Shown here: positions 1-8,406 of the stretch, piece after piece
How positions within the stretch are numbered: position 1 is the first letter of the stretch
Layout: the number at the start of each line of letters is the position of its first letter
Origin: Sporosarcina sp. 6E9
Lineage (GTDB): Bacteria > Bacillota > Bacilli > Bacillales_A > Planococcaceae
Direction of reading: 5' to 3'
DNA: 64,000 nt
NCBI RefSeq assembly: GCF_017921835.1
Contig: NZ_JAGEMN010000001.1
Coordinates: forward strand, 1,605,874 to 1,669,873
Program-made: the position numbers and the translations under genes
Notes under the pieces: model-generated
The model's database searches: none
The model's input: the letters and a program-made list of their open reading frames with translations, nothing else
Told to the model about the DNA's origin: nothing

Positions 1-1078
1 TAGTAGTACCAACTGTATAGGATAGTTGATTCAACGGATCATACATTTTTTTAAAAGGAGAATTGACCACATTTTCTCCAACAGAAAATATTTTATTCCA
101 GACAGCTGTCATTCCAGAAGATTTTGCCATTGGCTCATCACCTAAGGAAAATGCAGTTTGAATGATTAGCCCTTGACCAAGCTTTTTGTCGGCAATTAGT
201 AAATGACCTTCTTCTTCAAGGAGTGTAAACGCGCCGTCATTAAGTTCGGATGAATATACACGGATTGTTTCCTCGAATTCCGTTGTATCCGCCCATTCAT
301 TTAACACCGTGGGGACAACGTCAATTTGTTCAGTCAATTTCAATGGTAAATAAGGTGCAAAAACGCCAACTTCATTTTCCAAGTTATCTGAACTACCTAT
401 TATTATAATTCCGCCATTTTTCACCCATTCAAGTAATGCAAGTTGTTTTTCGCTTTGTAAATCAGCAAAAGCATATTCATCCATGACAACATAATCAACC
501 ATATCCCAACCGCGTGCATCATCCGGAAAGTTCATAACATCTATTTTTTCCGAATTAATTACCAACACATTGGGGACGGGTCCGATGTCGACACTTTTTA
601 GTGCAATAAGTCGGTCTATGTTATTTGTAAATGTCACAATCATCTTTTCGTCATGATACATCGTTGCAGTTGGAAACTTTGCACCTGAATATTTAATTTC
701 CTTACCTTTTTTCCAACCGCCTTCGTACAAGTAGATGGATTTGAAATGTTGATTTCCGTACATGCCAGACATGCCATCTAAATTATTCACAAAGAAAGAA
801 ATCGTCTTTGTTTCTCCTGTTCCGATTTCAAGAGGAAAGGCTTTACCCATTCCTTGTTGATAGGACTCCACCACATCGATTACTAGATCACCACTAAAAT
901 GAGTTCCCGTATTTTCAATAGTTATTGATACGGGCGCACCTTTTTCATACTTTGCTTTCCCATCAATTCCGGCGGACACTTTCACAGTCAAATCTGGTTT
1001 TGCCAAGGCAGTTACACCCGGAATTATCAAGATAAATACTGTGATTGCCAGTAAAAATCCCATAACTTTTTTCATCAT
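1..1078 (-). CDS. Exported protein, C-terminus cut by window edge
   Basis: Reading on the minus strand from tandem ATG codons at 1078 and 1075, the frame stays open to base 1, so about 359 N-terminal residues are visible and the stop lies outside the window. A GGGGG ribosome site ends about 7 nt before the first ATG. The product begins with a two-lysine n-region and a hydrophobic stretch ending near residue 26 (VTALA), a typical signal peptide. Residues about 28-110 look like a beta-rich CARDB-type domain (SITIENTG, FSGDLVIDV). Further on, a glutamine-amidotransferase-like fold is suggested by VDYVVMDEY followed by LLEWVKNGGIIIIG. I do not recognise the family or function. It likely acts outside the membrane, possibly anchored by a C-terminal segment that is not visible. 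Confidence 0.75.
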   Translation of the reverse strand, partial: MMKKVMGFLLAITVFILIIPGVTALAKPDLTVKVSAGIDGKAKYEKGAPVSITIENTGTHFSGDLVIDVVESYQQGMGKAFPLEIGTGETKTISFFVNNLDGMSGMYGNQHFKSIYLYEGGWKKGKEIKYSGAKFPTATMYHDEKMIVTFTNNIDRLIALKSVDIGPVPNVLVINSEKIDVMNFPDDARGWDMVDYVVMDEYAFADLQSEKQLALLEWVKNGGIIIIGSSDNLENEVGVFAPYLPLKLTEQIDVVPTVLNEWADTTEFEETIRVYSSELNDGAFTLLEEEGHLLIADKKLGQGLIIQTAFSLGDEPMAKSSGMTAVWNKIFSVGENVVNSPFKKMYDPLNQLSYTVGTT

Positions 1079-1144
1079 AATTTATGGCCCCCGTTTTGTA
1101 TGATACTTTCATAATAGTACGAATTAGCGAGAGTAAAGTTCCCC

Positions 1145-2041
1145 TTACTGAAAATTTTTATTTCTTTGAACTTTTTTCGCGTGTTGTTGAACAATTTCCG
1201 TGAATGCGGATACTTGCTTTAATGCAAAAGACGATTCATATCCAATAAGCCAAGTATCCCGCGTCAATTCAAATTCTTCATCGCTGTTCAAAAGTGGGAT
1301 TTTATTAACTATTTCATCACCGATTAACGTGATTGATGGCAGGATTGCATAACCAATTCCATTAAGCGCAAGTTGTTTGCAGGTTTCAATTTGGTCTACT
1401 GTGATTTGCCTTTGAGGTTTTTGCGCGAAGTGTCGTTGCCACCAATGTTGAATTTCTCGATGGTAGTTCGAATCGCTTTTAAATTGAACAAATGGACGCG
1501 TCGTTTCTTTTATTTGATCAAGGGATGTTATTTCATTGTCTACGAGATACAATTGGTCTCGAAATAAATACTCCTTACGACCTTTCCAATCCGTTTGACC
1601 ACGAACAATTCCTATATGCGCTTCCCGTTCGTTTAACGCTTTCACAATTTCTGAGCTCCAACCAGTCATTAGGGATATTTGTGCATCCGGGTAACGCTCA
1701 ACAAATTCCTTCAGCACCTGAGGCAACCACGTATGGCCAATAATTGATGCACAGGCTATTTTTAATGTCCCGTGCACTTTATCCGCCATCGATGCAATCA
1801 TTTCAAGGGCTTCTTCTTTTTTCAGTAAAGCCTCTTTTGCATACTCAACGATTAGTTCACCGGCAGGCGTTGGTTCCAATCCTTTTTGTGAGCGAATAAA
1901 CAATAATGTATCCCATTCTTTTTCAATTGATTGGAGACGTTGTGATAAGGCTGGTTGGGATAGGAATAAACGATCAGCAGCTTTTCGCATATTCCCTTCC
2001 TCGGCAAGTGTTTTTATGATTTCGAGTTCAATCATCGACAT
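1145..2041 (-). CDS. LysR-family transcriptional regulator
   Basis: A 298-residue LysR-type regulator, the normal family length. Residues 1-60 form the winged helix-turn-helix (AADRLFLSQPALSQRLQ is the recognition region), followed by the periplasmic-binding-protein-like effector domain from about residue 90. It starts 14 nt inside the 3' end of the upstream MFS transporter gene, so the two are translated from one message. That suggests it controls the exporter or senses its substrate; this is inference, since LysR genes more often lie divergent from their targets. The effector cannot be read from sequence. Confidence 0.9.
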   Translation of the reverse strand: MSMIELEIIKTLAEEGNMRKAADRLFLSQPALSQRLQSIEKEWDTLLFIRSQKGLEPTPAGELIVEYAKEALLKKEEALEMIASMADKVHGTLKIACASIIGHTWLPQVLKEFVERYPDAQISLMTGWSSEIVKALNEREAHIGIVRGQTDWKGRKEYLFRDQLYLVDNEITSLDQIKETTRPFVQFKSDSNYHREIQHWWQRHFAQKPQRQITVDQIETCKQLALNGIGYAILPSITLIGDEIVNKIPLLNSDEEFELTRDTWLIGYESSFALKQVSAFTEIVQQHAKKVQRNKNFQ

Positions 2042-3518
2042 TTAAAAGCTCCTTTCCCCGTGGTATTCGTAAAATGAGCAAAAGACTAATTACTGCAAAT
2101 ACAGCAACGCCAACATAGACCCATTGAAGGGATTGGCCAAGTGCATTTTCGAGAAGATTAATGTCTGGCACCGAAATTGCTTTGCGCCCCTCTTCTGTCA
2201 ATAGAAGATTTACATCATCAACGTCCAAGCTAGATTGATTCTTTTTAAAGGCAGTCATCAGCGTAGCATTTAATATTGCGCCAAAAAAAGCTGCGCCCAC
2301 TGTATTCCCGAAATTACGCATGAACATATTCGCCGCTGTTGCGGATCCTCTCTTGTGTCTCGGTACAGCTCCTTGGATTGTAACGACGAAAGCAGTACCC
2401 GTTAGCCCCATACCTATGCCGACGAAGAAGCTTGAAATCGCTGCCCATAATGGACCTGAAGTTGCAGTCATCGTGACAAACAACATCGATCCGATAACGA
2501 GAAAAATCCCTCCGACAAACGACACCTTGAATGTCCCCCAACGGATTAATAAATGCCCTGCGAATGATGAAGCTATTGGCCAACCAATCGACATTGCAGT
2601 CAAAGTAAATCCTGCGATAATTGCAGGTTGACCCATAACGCCTGTTACAAAGGTCGGTAAATAGGCAGATATCCCTATTAATATAAAACCAGTGGTAAAG
2701 GAAACTAAATTGGCATATAAAATTACTGGATTCTTCCAAATTGAAAAAGGCATTAATGGATCTTTAGCAGTCCGTTCCACAAAAACGAATAATGTAAATA
2801 GACCAAAACTCATCAATAATAATGCGATACTAGAGAAAGATAGCCTTCCGAAAGATTGACCGCCTTCAACTAGCCAAAATAAAATGGCAGACAAAGAAAT
2901 CGTTAATAAGATTGCGCCTTTATAATCAATTGAAACTTCTTTCTCCCTTTCAGGTTCTTGAAGAAAAACACCAATCCCAATCATAGCTAAAATGCCAAGT
3001 GGAATATTTACCCAGAAAACGTATTCCCAACTAAAGTAATAAACAATCCCGCCGCCTAGCGCTGGTCCCAAAACGGCCGAAATACCCCAAATACTAGATA
3101 AATAACCCTGCACTTTTGCTCGTTCTTTTGTTGTATAAATGTCCCCCACAATAGTCGTCACAATTGGCATAACGGCACCAGCCCCCAGGCCTTGGATAAG
3201 TCGATATAAAATTAGCTGTTCCATGGTGGTTGCAAATCCACATAAAAAAGAACCAATAATAAAAATCGTCATACCGATAAATAAAATTGGCTTTCTTCCA
3301 AATAGGTCGGCTAATTTTCCGTAAACTAAAACAGTTACGGTACTCATTAACAAATATGCAGAAAATATCCAACTATATCTCGAAAAACCACCCAGATCTG
3401 ATGCAATCACAGGCATTGCAGTTGTCACAATAGTCGCTTCGACTGCGCTAACAAACATAGCAAGCATGACTGATATAAGGACGAGCGGTCTGTTCGTTGC
3501 TTTTTTATTTAATCTCAT
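2028..3518 (-). CDS. MFS drug exporter, DHA2 (14-TM) family
   Basis: A proton-coupled multidrug exporter of the 14-helix DHA2 group, judged by length (about 496 residues) and motifs. MFS motif A is seen as GKLADLFGRKP after helix 2, and the antiporter motif C region follows in helix 5. The longer frame opens with GTG at 3527, but an AAAGGTG ribosome site overlaps that codon and sits 7 nt before ATG 3518, so the product most likely begins MRLNKK. It is the first gene of a two-gene unit with the overlapping LysR regulator. The darB terminator at 3533-3565 lies just upstream, so the pair should have its own promoter or depend on readthrough. Substrate unknown. Confidence 0.88.
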   Translation of the reverse strand: MRLNKKATNRPLVLISVMLAMFVSAVEATIVTTAMPVIASDLGGFSRYSWIFSAYLLMSTVTVLVYGKLADLFGRKPILFIGMTIFIIGSFLCGFATTMEQLILYRLIQGLGAGAVMPIVTTIVGDIYTTKERAKVQGYLSSIWGISAVLGPALGGGIVYYFSWEYVFWVNIPLGILAMIGIGVFLQEPEREKEVSIDYKGAILLTISLSAILFWLVEGGQSFGRLSFSSIALLLMSFGLFTLFVFVERTAKDPLMPFSIWKNPVILYANLVSFTTGFILIGISAYLPTFVTGVMGQPAIIAGFTLTAMSIGWPIASSFAGHLLIRWGTFKVSFVGGIFLVIGSMLFVTMTATSGPLWAAISSFFVGIGMGLTGTAFVVTIQGAVPRHKRGSATAANMFMRNFGNTVGAAFFGAILNATLMTAFKKNQSSLDVDDVNLLLTEEGRKAISVPDINLLENALGQSLQWVYVGVAVFAVISLLLILRIPRGKELLNVDD

Positions 3519-3532
3519 ATATTTCACCTTTC

Positions 3533-3565
3533 AAAAAGAGAAGGCCCCTACTACGGAGCCTTCTC
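3533..3565 (-). terminator. Terminator of darB
   Basis: An 8-bp stem GAGAAGGC/GCCTTCTC with a 12-nt loop is followed on the minus strand by five T residues. It separates darB from the MFS gene. Confidence 0.85.
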
Positions 3566-3582
3566 AGGTTGTTTCATCACCG

Positions 3583-4023
3583 TTAGTCAACGGAATATAT
3601 ATACTTCTTAAACTGTTTTAAGATTACCCTTCTTGTTAAAATACCGGCAAATGTTCCATCTTCTTCTACAACACAAACAAAAGGATTATCAATTACTAAG
3701 TCCAATCCCCTTTGAAAGCGATCTGTAGTCCGTATCGTCGGAATATTGGTTTTCATTATTTCATCAACTTTTAAATCGGGTAATCGTTCATATTCGATAT
3801 GTGCTAAGCCTAAAATAGAATCCGTAACTGTTCGAATGCTAAGAAGTCCCTTTAAACGGTCGTTTGCATCAAGCACTGGAATTGATGAATATCCTGTTTT
3901 AGTTAAAACGAGGAGGGCATGTTCCGCATTGTTACCAATTTGAACGTGAACTACCTTTTCAGCTGAAATAATATAATCTGCGATAGGGGTAAACAAAAAC
4001 TCTTTATTTCTAACAGAAATCAT
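3583..4023 (-). CDS. darB: CBS-domain c-di-AMP sensor DarB (YkuL/CbpB)
   Basis: A 146-residue protein made only of two CBS domains (about 12-70 and 80-140), collinear with B. subtilis DarB/YkuL and Listeria CbpB, with shared stretches such as HVQIGNN, EHALLVLTKTGY and FVCVVEEDGTF..RRVILK. In those species the apo protein binds and stimulates the (p)ppGpp synthetase Rel and, in B. subtilis, pyruvate carboxylase; c-di-AMP binding releases them. It therefore reports low potassium or c-di-AMP to the stringent response. The start ATG follows GGAG at 9 nt. A Ktr potassium channel subunit and the alarmone synthetase SasB lie elsewhere in this window. Confidence 0.9.
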   Translation of the reverse strand: MISVRNKEFLFTPIADYIISAEKVVHVQIGNNAEHALLVLTKTGYSSIPVLDANDRLKGLLSIRTVTDSILGLAHIEYERLPDLKVDEIMKTNIPTIRTTDRFQRGLDLVIDNPFVCVVEEDGTFAGILTRRVILKQFKKYIYSVD

Positions 4024-4109
4024 GCAAATCGGCTCCTTCTATCTCTGTGCTAGACAATTCTAAACCTACTCATCTATCATATCACAAGAAGCCTTTTGTA
4101 TAGAGCGAA

Positions 4110-4142
4110 AAGAAAACCTCTTCCTTGAAAAAGAGGTTTTCT
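4110..4142 (-). terminator. Terminator downstream of the 78-residue membrane protein gene
   Basis: A strong inverted repeat (AAGAAAACCTCTT with its complement) carries T runs on both strands. It lies between the small membrane protein gene and darB and can work in either direction. Confidence 0.8.
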
Positions 4143-4166
4143 TACAGTAGTGAGATATCCAATTTA

Positions 4167-4403
4167 TCATACATAGTTTGAAAATGCATAGTACAAAATA
4201 ATAATCCCGACAAATAGTGTAGCCACCAATATTATCCAGAATATTGGATTTAATGTAAATGGATGATCCTCAACCGCTTCAGGTATTGACGCATTTTTTT
4301 CGTTCAAAATTCCGACAGCTCGACTTGTTTTTTTAACGGTTAAAATACAAATCGTGCTAATAATAATGACAACAATAATAAACGGTATCGTCCAAATGTC
4401 CAT
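4167..4403 (-). CDS. Small two-helix membrane protein, unknown function
   Basis: About 78 residues with two hydrophobic helices (roughly residues 4-23 and 52-74) and a polar, charged loop between them. The frame can begin at GTG 4409 or ATG 4403. An AAAGGAG site lies 10 nt before the ATG and only 4 nt before the GTG, so the ATG is preferred. It is bounded by fadH upstream and its own terminator downstream, so it may be read through from the fadH promoter. I do not recognise the family. Confidence 0.6.
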   Translation of the reverse strand: MDIWTIPFIIVVIIISTICILTVKKTSRAVGILNEKNASIPEAVEDHPFTLNPIFWIILVATLFVGIIILYYAFSNYV

Positions 4404-4465
4404 ACACACATCACTCCTTTATAAAAGGATGTGCAATTAATCCCTTATTAACCGTTGAAATATTT

Positions 4466-5224
4466 TTAAAACGGAAATTTATTTAACCATTGTCCGCCAT
4501 CAAGCGTAACAATTTCACCATTCATGAATGCAGCTTTCTCAGACATGATGAATGCCGCTAGTTCTGCAATTTCCTCCGGTTTCCCAATTCTCCCTAATGG
4601 TATTGAAGCTAGTGTTCGTTTTGCTGCTTCTTCTGATTCCCACAGCTTATCTGCTCCGCCCGTCCGTTCAATTGGACCTGGTGCAATCCCATTCACTCGA
4701 ATACCATATTGCGTTCCCCATTCAACCGCAAGTGTTCTTGTTAACGACATGACACCCGCTTTGGCTGCCGCCGAATGTACGACACCCGCACCAGCATCCC
4801 AAGCATATGTTGCAAGCATGTTTAAAATCGCGCCTTTTTGCTTGTTCTCTATCCAATACTTTCCGACCGCACTCGAACAATAAAATGTTCCATTTAATAC
4901 AATGTCAATGACAGATTTCCATCCATTTGCTGAAAGGTCTTCTGCACGAACGATAAAGTTTCCTGCAGCATTATTAACGAGGCCATCGATGCGTCCAAAT
5001 TTCTTATCTGCGAAGTTGACCATTTGTTGAACAGATTCAACATCTCTGACATCCATTTGAAAAACAGAAGCATTTTCGCCAATTTCTTCTTTGGCCGCAT
5101 GTAAGCGGTCTAGATTTCTGCCGGTAATGACAACATTTGCGCCTTCATCTGTAAACTTTTTCGCCATATATTTCCCCATGCCATTTGATCCACCTGTAAC
5201 AATAATCACTTTTTCCTTAAACAT
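4466..5224 (-). CDS. fadH: 2,4-dienoyl-CoA reductase (SDR), FadH/YkuF
   Basis: An NADPH-dependent reductase for the beta-oxidation of unsaturated fatty acids. It is a short-chain dehydrogenase with cofactor motif TGGSNGMGK near the N-terminus, the NNAAGNF motif, and closely matches B. subtilis YkuF/FadH over its whole length, including ATYAWDAGAGVVHSAAAKAG, PGPIERTGG and the C-terminal GGQWLN. The open frame extends 10 codons further, but a GGGGG ribosome site 7 nt before ATG 5224 fixes the start at MFKEK. A FadR-type operator and a promoter lie directly upstream, so the gene should be induced by long-chain acyl-CoA. Confidence 0.92.
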   Translation of the reverse strand: MFKEKVIIVTGGSNGMGKYMAKKFTDEGANVVITGRNLDRLHAAKEEIGENASVFQMDVRDVESVQQMVNFADKKFGRIDGLVNNAAGNFIVRAEDLSANGWKSVIDIVLNGTFYCSSAVGKYWIENKQKGAILNMLATYAWDAGAGVVHSAAAKAGVMSLTRTLAVEWGTQYGIRVNGIAPGPIERTGGADKLWESEEAAKRTLASIPLGRIGKPEEIAELAAFIMSEKAAFMNGEIVTLDGGQWLNKFPF

Positions 5225-5239
5225 ATTATTCCCCCTTAG

Positions 5240-5257
5240 TGAATGAATGCTCACTCA
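5240..5257. promoter_or_regulatory. FadR operator at the fadH promoter
   Basis: The 18-bp partial palindrome TGAATGAATGCTCACTCA closely matches the Bacillus FadR (YsiA) box TGAATGA-N4-TCATTCA. It lies immediately downstream of a minus-strand promoter (-10 TATATT, candidate -35 TCGTCA with 17 bp between), covering the transcription start. FadR would block transcription until acyl-CoA releases it. Confidence 0.8.
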
Positions 5258-5419
5258 TAATATATCACATCTGAAGTAGAATGACGACGAAAGATTCTAA
5301 ATTATCTTTTCCAGTCATTCATAACGTTCCACAAATCCGCTTAATTCATGTACAAAGAATCACCTTTTTGATATTATAAAGATTAGATATATTTTAACAA
5401 TACTAGAAGGAGGCCTATT

Positions 5420-5881
5420 TTGAAAAGCAGTCCAACTATTAGAGACCTTACAGTCGCTATCTATACTGTAAATCGACATGCAAAAACCGCGCCGGATAAT
5501 AAAGAGTTATATGACCTCAAAAAATTAGCGCTTGAGAAACTCATAAAAAAAGGTCACGCAACAAAAATCGGATTGCATTTCGTCGATAATCCAAAGTTTA
5601 GTCAACAACATTCAACGACCTTGGTTCGTTGTTGCGATTTCCTCTTCCACATGATCCCTGAAAAAGAAGACTTCAAATCTCTTCCACATCTTGGTCAACA
5701 AGACCAAACTGCTCGTAATCCTCAAGAGCGCATGAGTTTACGCGTTGCCAAAGAGCTCCTTGAAGGTTTCATAGGAATCCCCCCAAAAAAGCCAATTATA
5801 AAGAAAAGTAAACTAAAAAAGAAAAGTGTTCATAACGTTCACAAAACAAATAGTTTTCGTTCGTCATATTTAGATGGCTAA
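5420..5881 (+). CDS. ykyB: YkyB-family protein
   Basis: A 153-residue cytosolic protein collinear with B. subtilis YkyB (YTVNRHAKTAP, KKIGLHF-like KIGLHFVDNPKFSQQ, LPHLG, RNPQERMSL). The C-terminal 35 residues are lysine-rich. The start codon is TTG at 5420, with AGAAGGAGG ending 6 nt upstream. The function of the family is not established as far as I know. It is transcribed alone and ends at a bidirectional terminator shared with the convergent ykwC gene. Confidence 0.88.
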   Translation: MKSSPTIRDLTVAIYTVNRHAKTAPDNKELYDLKKLALEKLIKKGHATKIGLHFVDNPKFSQQHSTTLVRCCDFLFHMIPEKEDFKSLPHLGQQDQTARNPQERMSLRVAKELLEGFIGIPPKKPIIKKSKLKKKSVHNVHKTNSFRSSYLDG

Positions 5882-5889
5882 TAATAAAA

Positions 5890-5935
5890 GTGGACGAGTT
5901 AATTGCATAATCGCAATCAGCTCGTCCACCTTTTT
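5890..5935. terminator. Bidirectional terminator between ykyB and ykwC
   Basis: A 9-bp stem GTGGACGAG/CTCGTCCAC with a long loop has T-rich tails on both strands and lies between convergent genes. Confidence 0.85.
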
Positions 5936-5943
5936 AATTACAA

Positions 5944-6813
5944 TTATGATTGATATTTTTTATACAAGACCTGTGTGCCATTGTCCCCAAATCCTTGTTC
6001 AAGCAATTGGTGATACATGCTACGCGCGAGCTCCAAGCCTGGCAAGTTCAATCCCATTTGTTCAGCCTCTGCCAATGCGATATCCATATCCTTTAAAAAG
6101 TGTTTCACATAAAATCCTGGTTCGAAATCCTTCTGTAGCATGCGAGGCGCTAAATTTGAAAGTGACCAAGAGCCAGCAGCACCTGTTGAAATCGACTTTA
6201 AAACAATATTCGGATCAAGTCCTGCCTTCTCCGCATAGACAATCGCCTCGCAAACGCCAATCATATTTGTCGCAATGGCTATTTGGTTACACATTTTTGT
6301 ATGTTGGCCTGCTCCTGCATCGCCTTGATAAATTATATCTTTCCCGAAAACTTCCAATATTGGAAGCACCTTATTAAATACTGCCTCATCACCACCGCAC
6401 ATAATTGAAAGCGTGCCGTTCTTCGCGCCGATGTCGCCACCGGATACAGGTGCATCGATAGAGGCCATGTTACGTTTCACGGCAACGCTAGCAATACGTT
6501 TGGCTAATGCAGGACTTGATGTCGTCATATCGATTAAGATCTGGCCTTCACTTCCCGCTGCAAATATACCAGATGAACCAAAGTAAACGGCTTCCACATC
6601 GGTAGGATAACCGACCATCGTAATCACGATATCTGCACCTGCTGTTGCTTCGCTTGGCGTTTCAGCCCATTTCGCACCGTCATCAATTAGTTCCGTTGCA
6701 CGATCCTTTGTGCGTGTGTAAATAGTGACTTCATATTTAGCCTGAAGTAAGTGTCGAATAATGCTGCTGCCCATTACGCCAGTACCTATAAAGGCAACTT
6801 TCTTTAAAGTCAT
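5944..6813 (-). CDS. ykwC: 3-hydroxyisobutyrate dehydrogenase-family oxidoreductase YkwC
   Basis: A 289-residue beta-hydroxyacid dehydrogenase. The Rossmann motif GTGVMGSSI is at residues 10-18, the substrate-binding signature DAPVSGGDIGAKNGTL follows the nucleotide domain, and the catalytic lysine lies in GAGQHTKMCNQIA. The full length matches B. subtilis YkwC. The family reduces or oxidises small 3-hydroxy acids with NAD(P); the true substrate of YkwC is not settled. ATG 6813 follows GGAGG at a normal distance. It is a single-gene unit. Confidence 0.9.
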   Translation of the reverse strand: MTLKKVAFIGTGVMGSSIIRHLLQAKYEVTIYTRTKDRATELIDDGAKWAETPSEATAGADIVITMVGYPTDVEAVYFGSSGIFAAGSEGQILIDMTTSSPALAKRIASVAVKRNMASIDAPVSGGDIGAKNGTLSIMCGGDEAVFNKVLPILEVFGKDIIYQGDAGAGQHTKMCNQIAIATNMIGVCEAIVYAEKAGLDPNIVLKSISTGAAGSWSLSNLAPRMLQKDFEPGFYVKHFLKDMDIALAEAEQMGLNLPGLELARSMYHQLLEQGFGDNGTQVLYKKYQS

Positions 6814-7149
6814 TCCAATTCCTCCCCATGTAATTCAACTATTTTGTTTATTCTATCAGAAGTTATAGATTCCGACATGTTTTTATGGCTAAACAAAAAA
6901 AGAGGATGAACTTTTTGTCAAAGTTCATCCTAAAAAGGGGGAAATGAGAATGTTGCTGTGTTCAAATATAATATCCCCGAATTATCTAGTGATTAAACAT
7001 TTTTATAAAAATTATTTTTTATTTTATTTAATGTTTCTACAAAATATCGACTTTCTTTTCAAAAATCGTCAAGCTACTAAATCGAACTTTGTCATTCGTC
7101 AAAAATGAGCTGATTGATCTTGTTCCCATCCCATCGGGTGAAACCATGT
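6814..7149. other. Intergenic region, only a terminator supported
   Basis: Between ykwC and the DUF4129 gene. It holds one hairpin terminator (6893-6931) and an AT-rich stretch (6960-7110). A 54-codon plus-strand frame at 6944-7108 has a GGGGG site but an AT-driven composition and no recognisable product, so I do not call it a gene. Confidence 0.6.
6893..6931 (-). terminator. Terminator downstream of the MoxR/DUF58 operon
   Basis: The inverted repeat AGGATGAACTT/AAGTTCATCCT is followed on the minus strand by a run of seven T residues. It lies about 220 bp past the end of the DUF4129 gene. Confidence 0.8.
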
Positions 7150-8406
7150 CTATCTCCGATTAATAAAATACATTTCACGTATTTCATTTAATTCATCCAC
7201 AAATAGACGACTTTCTTCTTCCGTCAGCGTCATTGCCCCGTAGCGTGCTTTATCATAAGTCGCAAATAAATTATCGTCATTTCTCCAACCCATTCTCAAA
7301 AACCATTCTTTTACCGTTTCCCCTGCAAAGCGAGGATACTTTGCCTCATGGGCATCATTTTCAAAACTCTGATAAGCCTTTCGCACAGCATTTGATGCGA
7401 TTGAATAGTCATATACCTGTTCGACATCCGATTTCTTTTTATCGCCCCGACCGAATAAACGAACTTTATAAGCTGCACCTTCCGATTCATCGTAATGATG
7501 TTGTTTCTGTCTGAAATTCAAATAAAGAACGATAGCAGCTAATATGGCAGCACCAATGACTACGTAAACACCGATATTCAGTTCGGCGCTTGCAGCAAGG
7601 ATTTCTAGTTTTTCATTCATTTGGTCTTCATCGTTAAAGATTGTTGGCGGGTCCATCTCTTGATACCTTTTCCATCTTAAGTAATCGATCCAATCAATAA
7701 TGTAATCGATAAATGGTGTTATCGCTGCTGACACGAACATAAACAATCCGCCGAATAGAAATCCTAAAATTGCAAGTACCGCTGTACGGAAGGGCTCAAT
7801 CAGATAATAAATTAACAAGTAGGTCGTGATTCCCACGCCTATCATTGCCGCAAATACTTTAGTTATTTCAAACCACTCAAATTTTGGCAAGCGTCTTCCA
7901 AGGAATAATATCGTTAGATAACGTAACACAATAAATAAAATTGTCGTTAATAAGAACAATTGTACATTCTCTTTATTGATTTCAGTTGCATCTGCCTTCG
8001 GTAGATAACTTCGTGTTATTAAATAAAAAATCGTAAAGACGATTGTATTTATCGCCAGGAAGTTCCATCTGCTATTTCGTTGCAAACCAAAATTTGCGTG
8101 TATCCGCCAGCAAGTGTACATAAAAACAAAAACCACTATTGGTGTTGCCATCCCGATAAAATAAAACGGTACGACAAGCAAGAATGAAAATAGCAATCCC
8201 ATTAAAATAGAGTATCGTTTAATATTAAATAAGAAATAGCATGCAATTCCTATACAAATGGCAAGTACAATTAGTAAATAATGTGGACTCACGAACAAGT
8301 TTTCTGAAATTAAAAGAAGCGGATAAGTTAGCAGTATGAGTTCCAGGATGAAACTTTCAACATTCTTCAGCCTAAAACTGAAATCGTCGATTTGTCGTTG
8401 ATCCAC
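7150..8406 (-). CDS. Polytopic membrane protein with C-terminal DUF4129-like domain
   Basis: A 418-residue protein with about eight to ten hydrophobic helices in its first 300 residues and a soluble C-terminal domain (about 330-418: AVRKAYQSFEN, ETVKEWFLRMGW) like the DUF4129 tails found in MoxR/DUF58 operons. It is the last gene of the operon and overlaps the DUF58 gene by 40 nt, implying translational coupling. The usual partner in such operons is a transglutaminase-like protein; here no transglutaminase domain is visible, only the membrane part plus DUF4129. The role is not known; an envelope or stress function is inferred from the operon type. Confidence 0.75.
   Translation of the reverse strand: MDQRQIDDFSFRLKNVESFILELILLTYPLLLISENLFVSPHYLLIVLAICIGIACYFLFNIKRYSILMGLLFSFLLVVPFYFIGMATPIVVFVFMYTCWRIHANFGLQRNSRWNFLAINTIVFTIFYLITRSYLPKADATEINKENVQLFLLTTILFIVLRYLTILFLGRRLPKFEWFEITKVFAAMIGVGITTYLLIYYLIEPFRTAVLAILGFLFGGLFMFVSAAITPFIDYIIDWIDYLRWKRYQEMDPPTIFNDEDQMNEKLEILAASAELNIGVYVVIGAAILAAIVLYLNFRQKQHHYDESEGAAYKVRLFGRGDKKKSDVEQVYDYSIASNAVRKAYQSFENDAHEAKYPRFAGETVKEWFLRMGWRNDDNLFATYDKARYGAMTLTEEESRLFVDELNEIREMYFINRR

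Noticed and set aside
5874..6377. 167-residue plus-strand frame
   Set aside because: Antisense to ykwC, which has clear motifs and a start site.
6944..7108. 54-residue plus-strand frame after a GGGGG site
   Set aside because: Very AT-rich, product has no recognisable pattern, and no promoter or terminator frames it.
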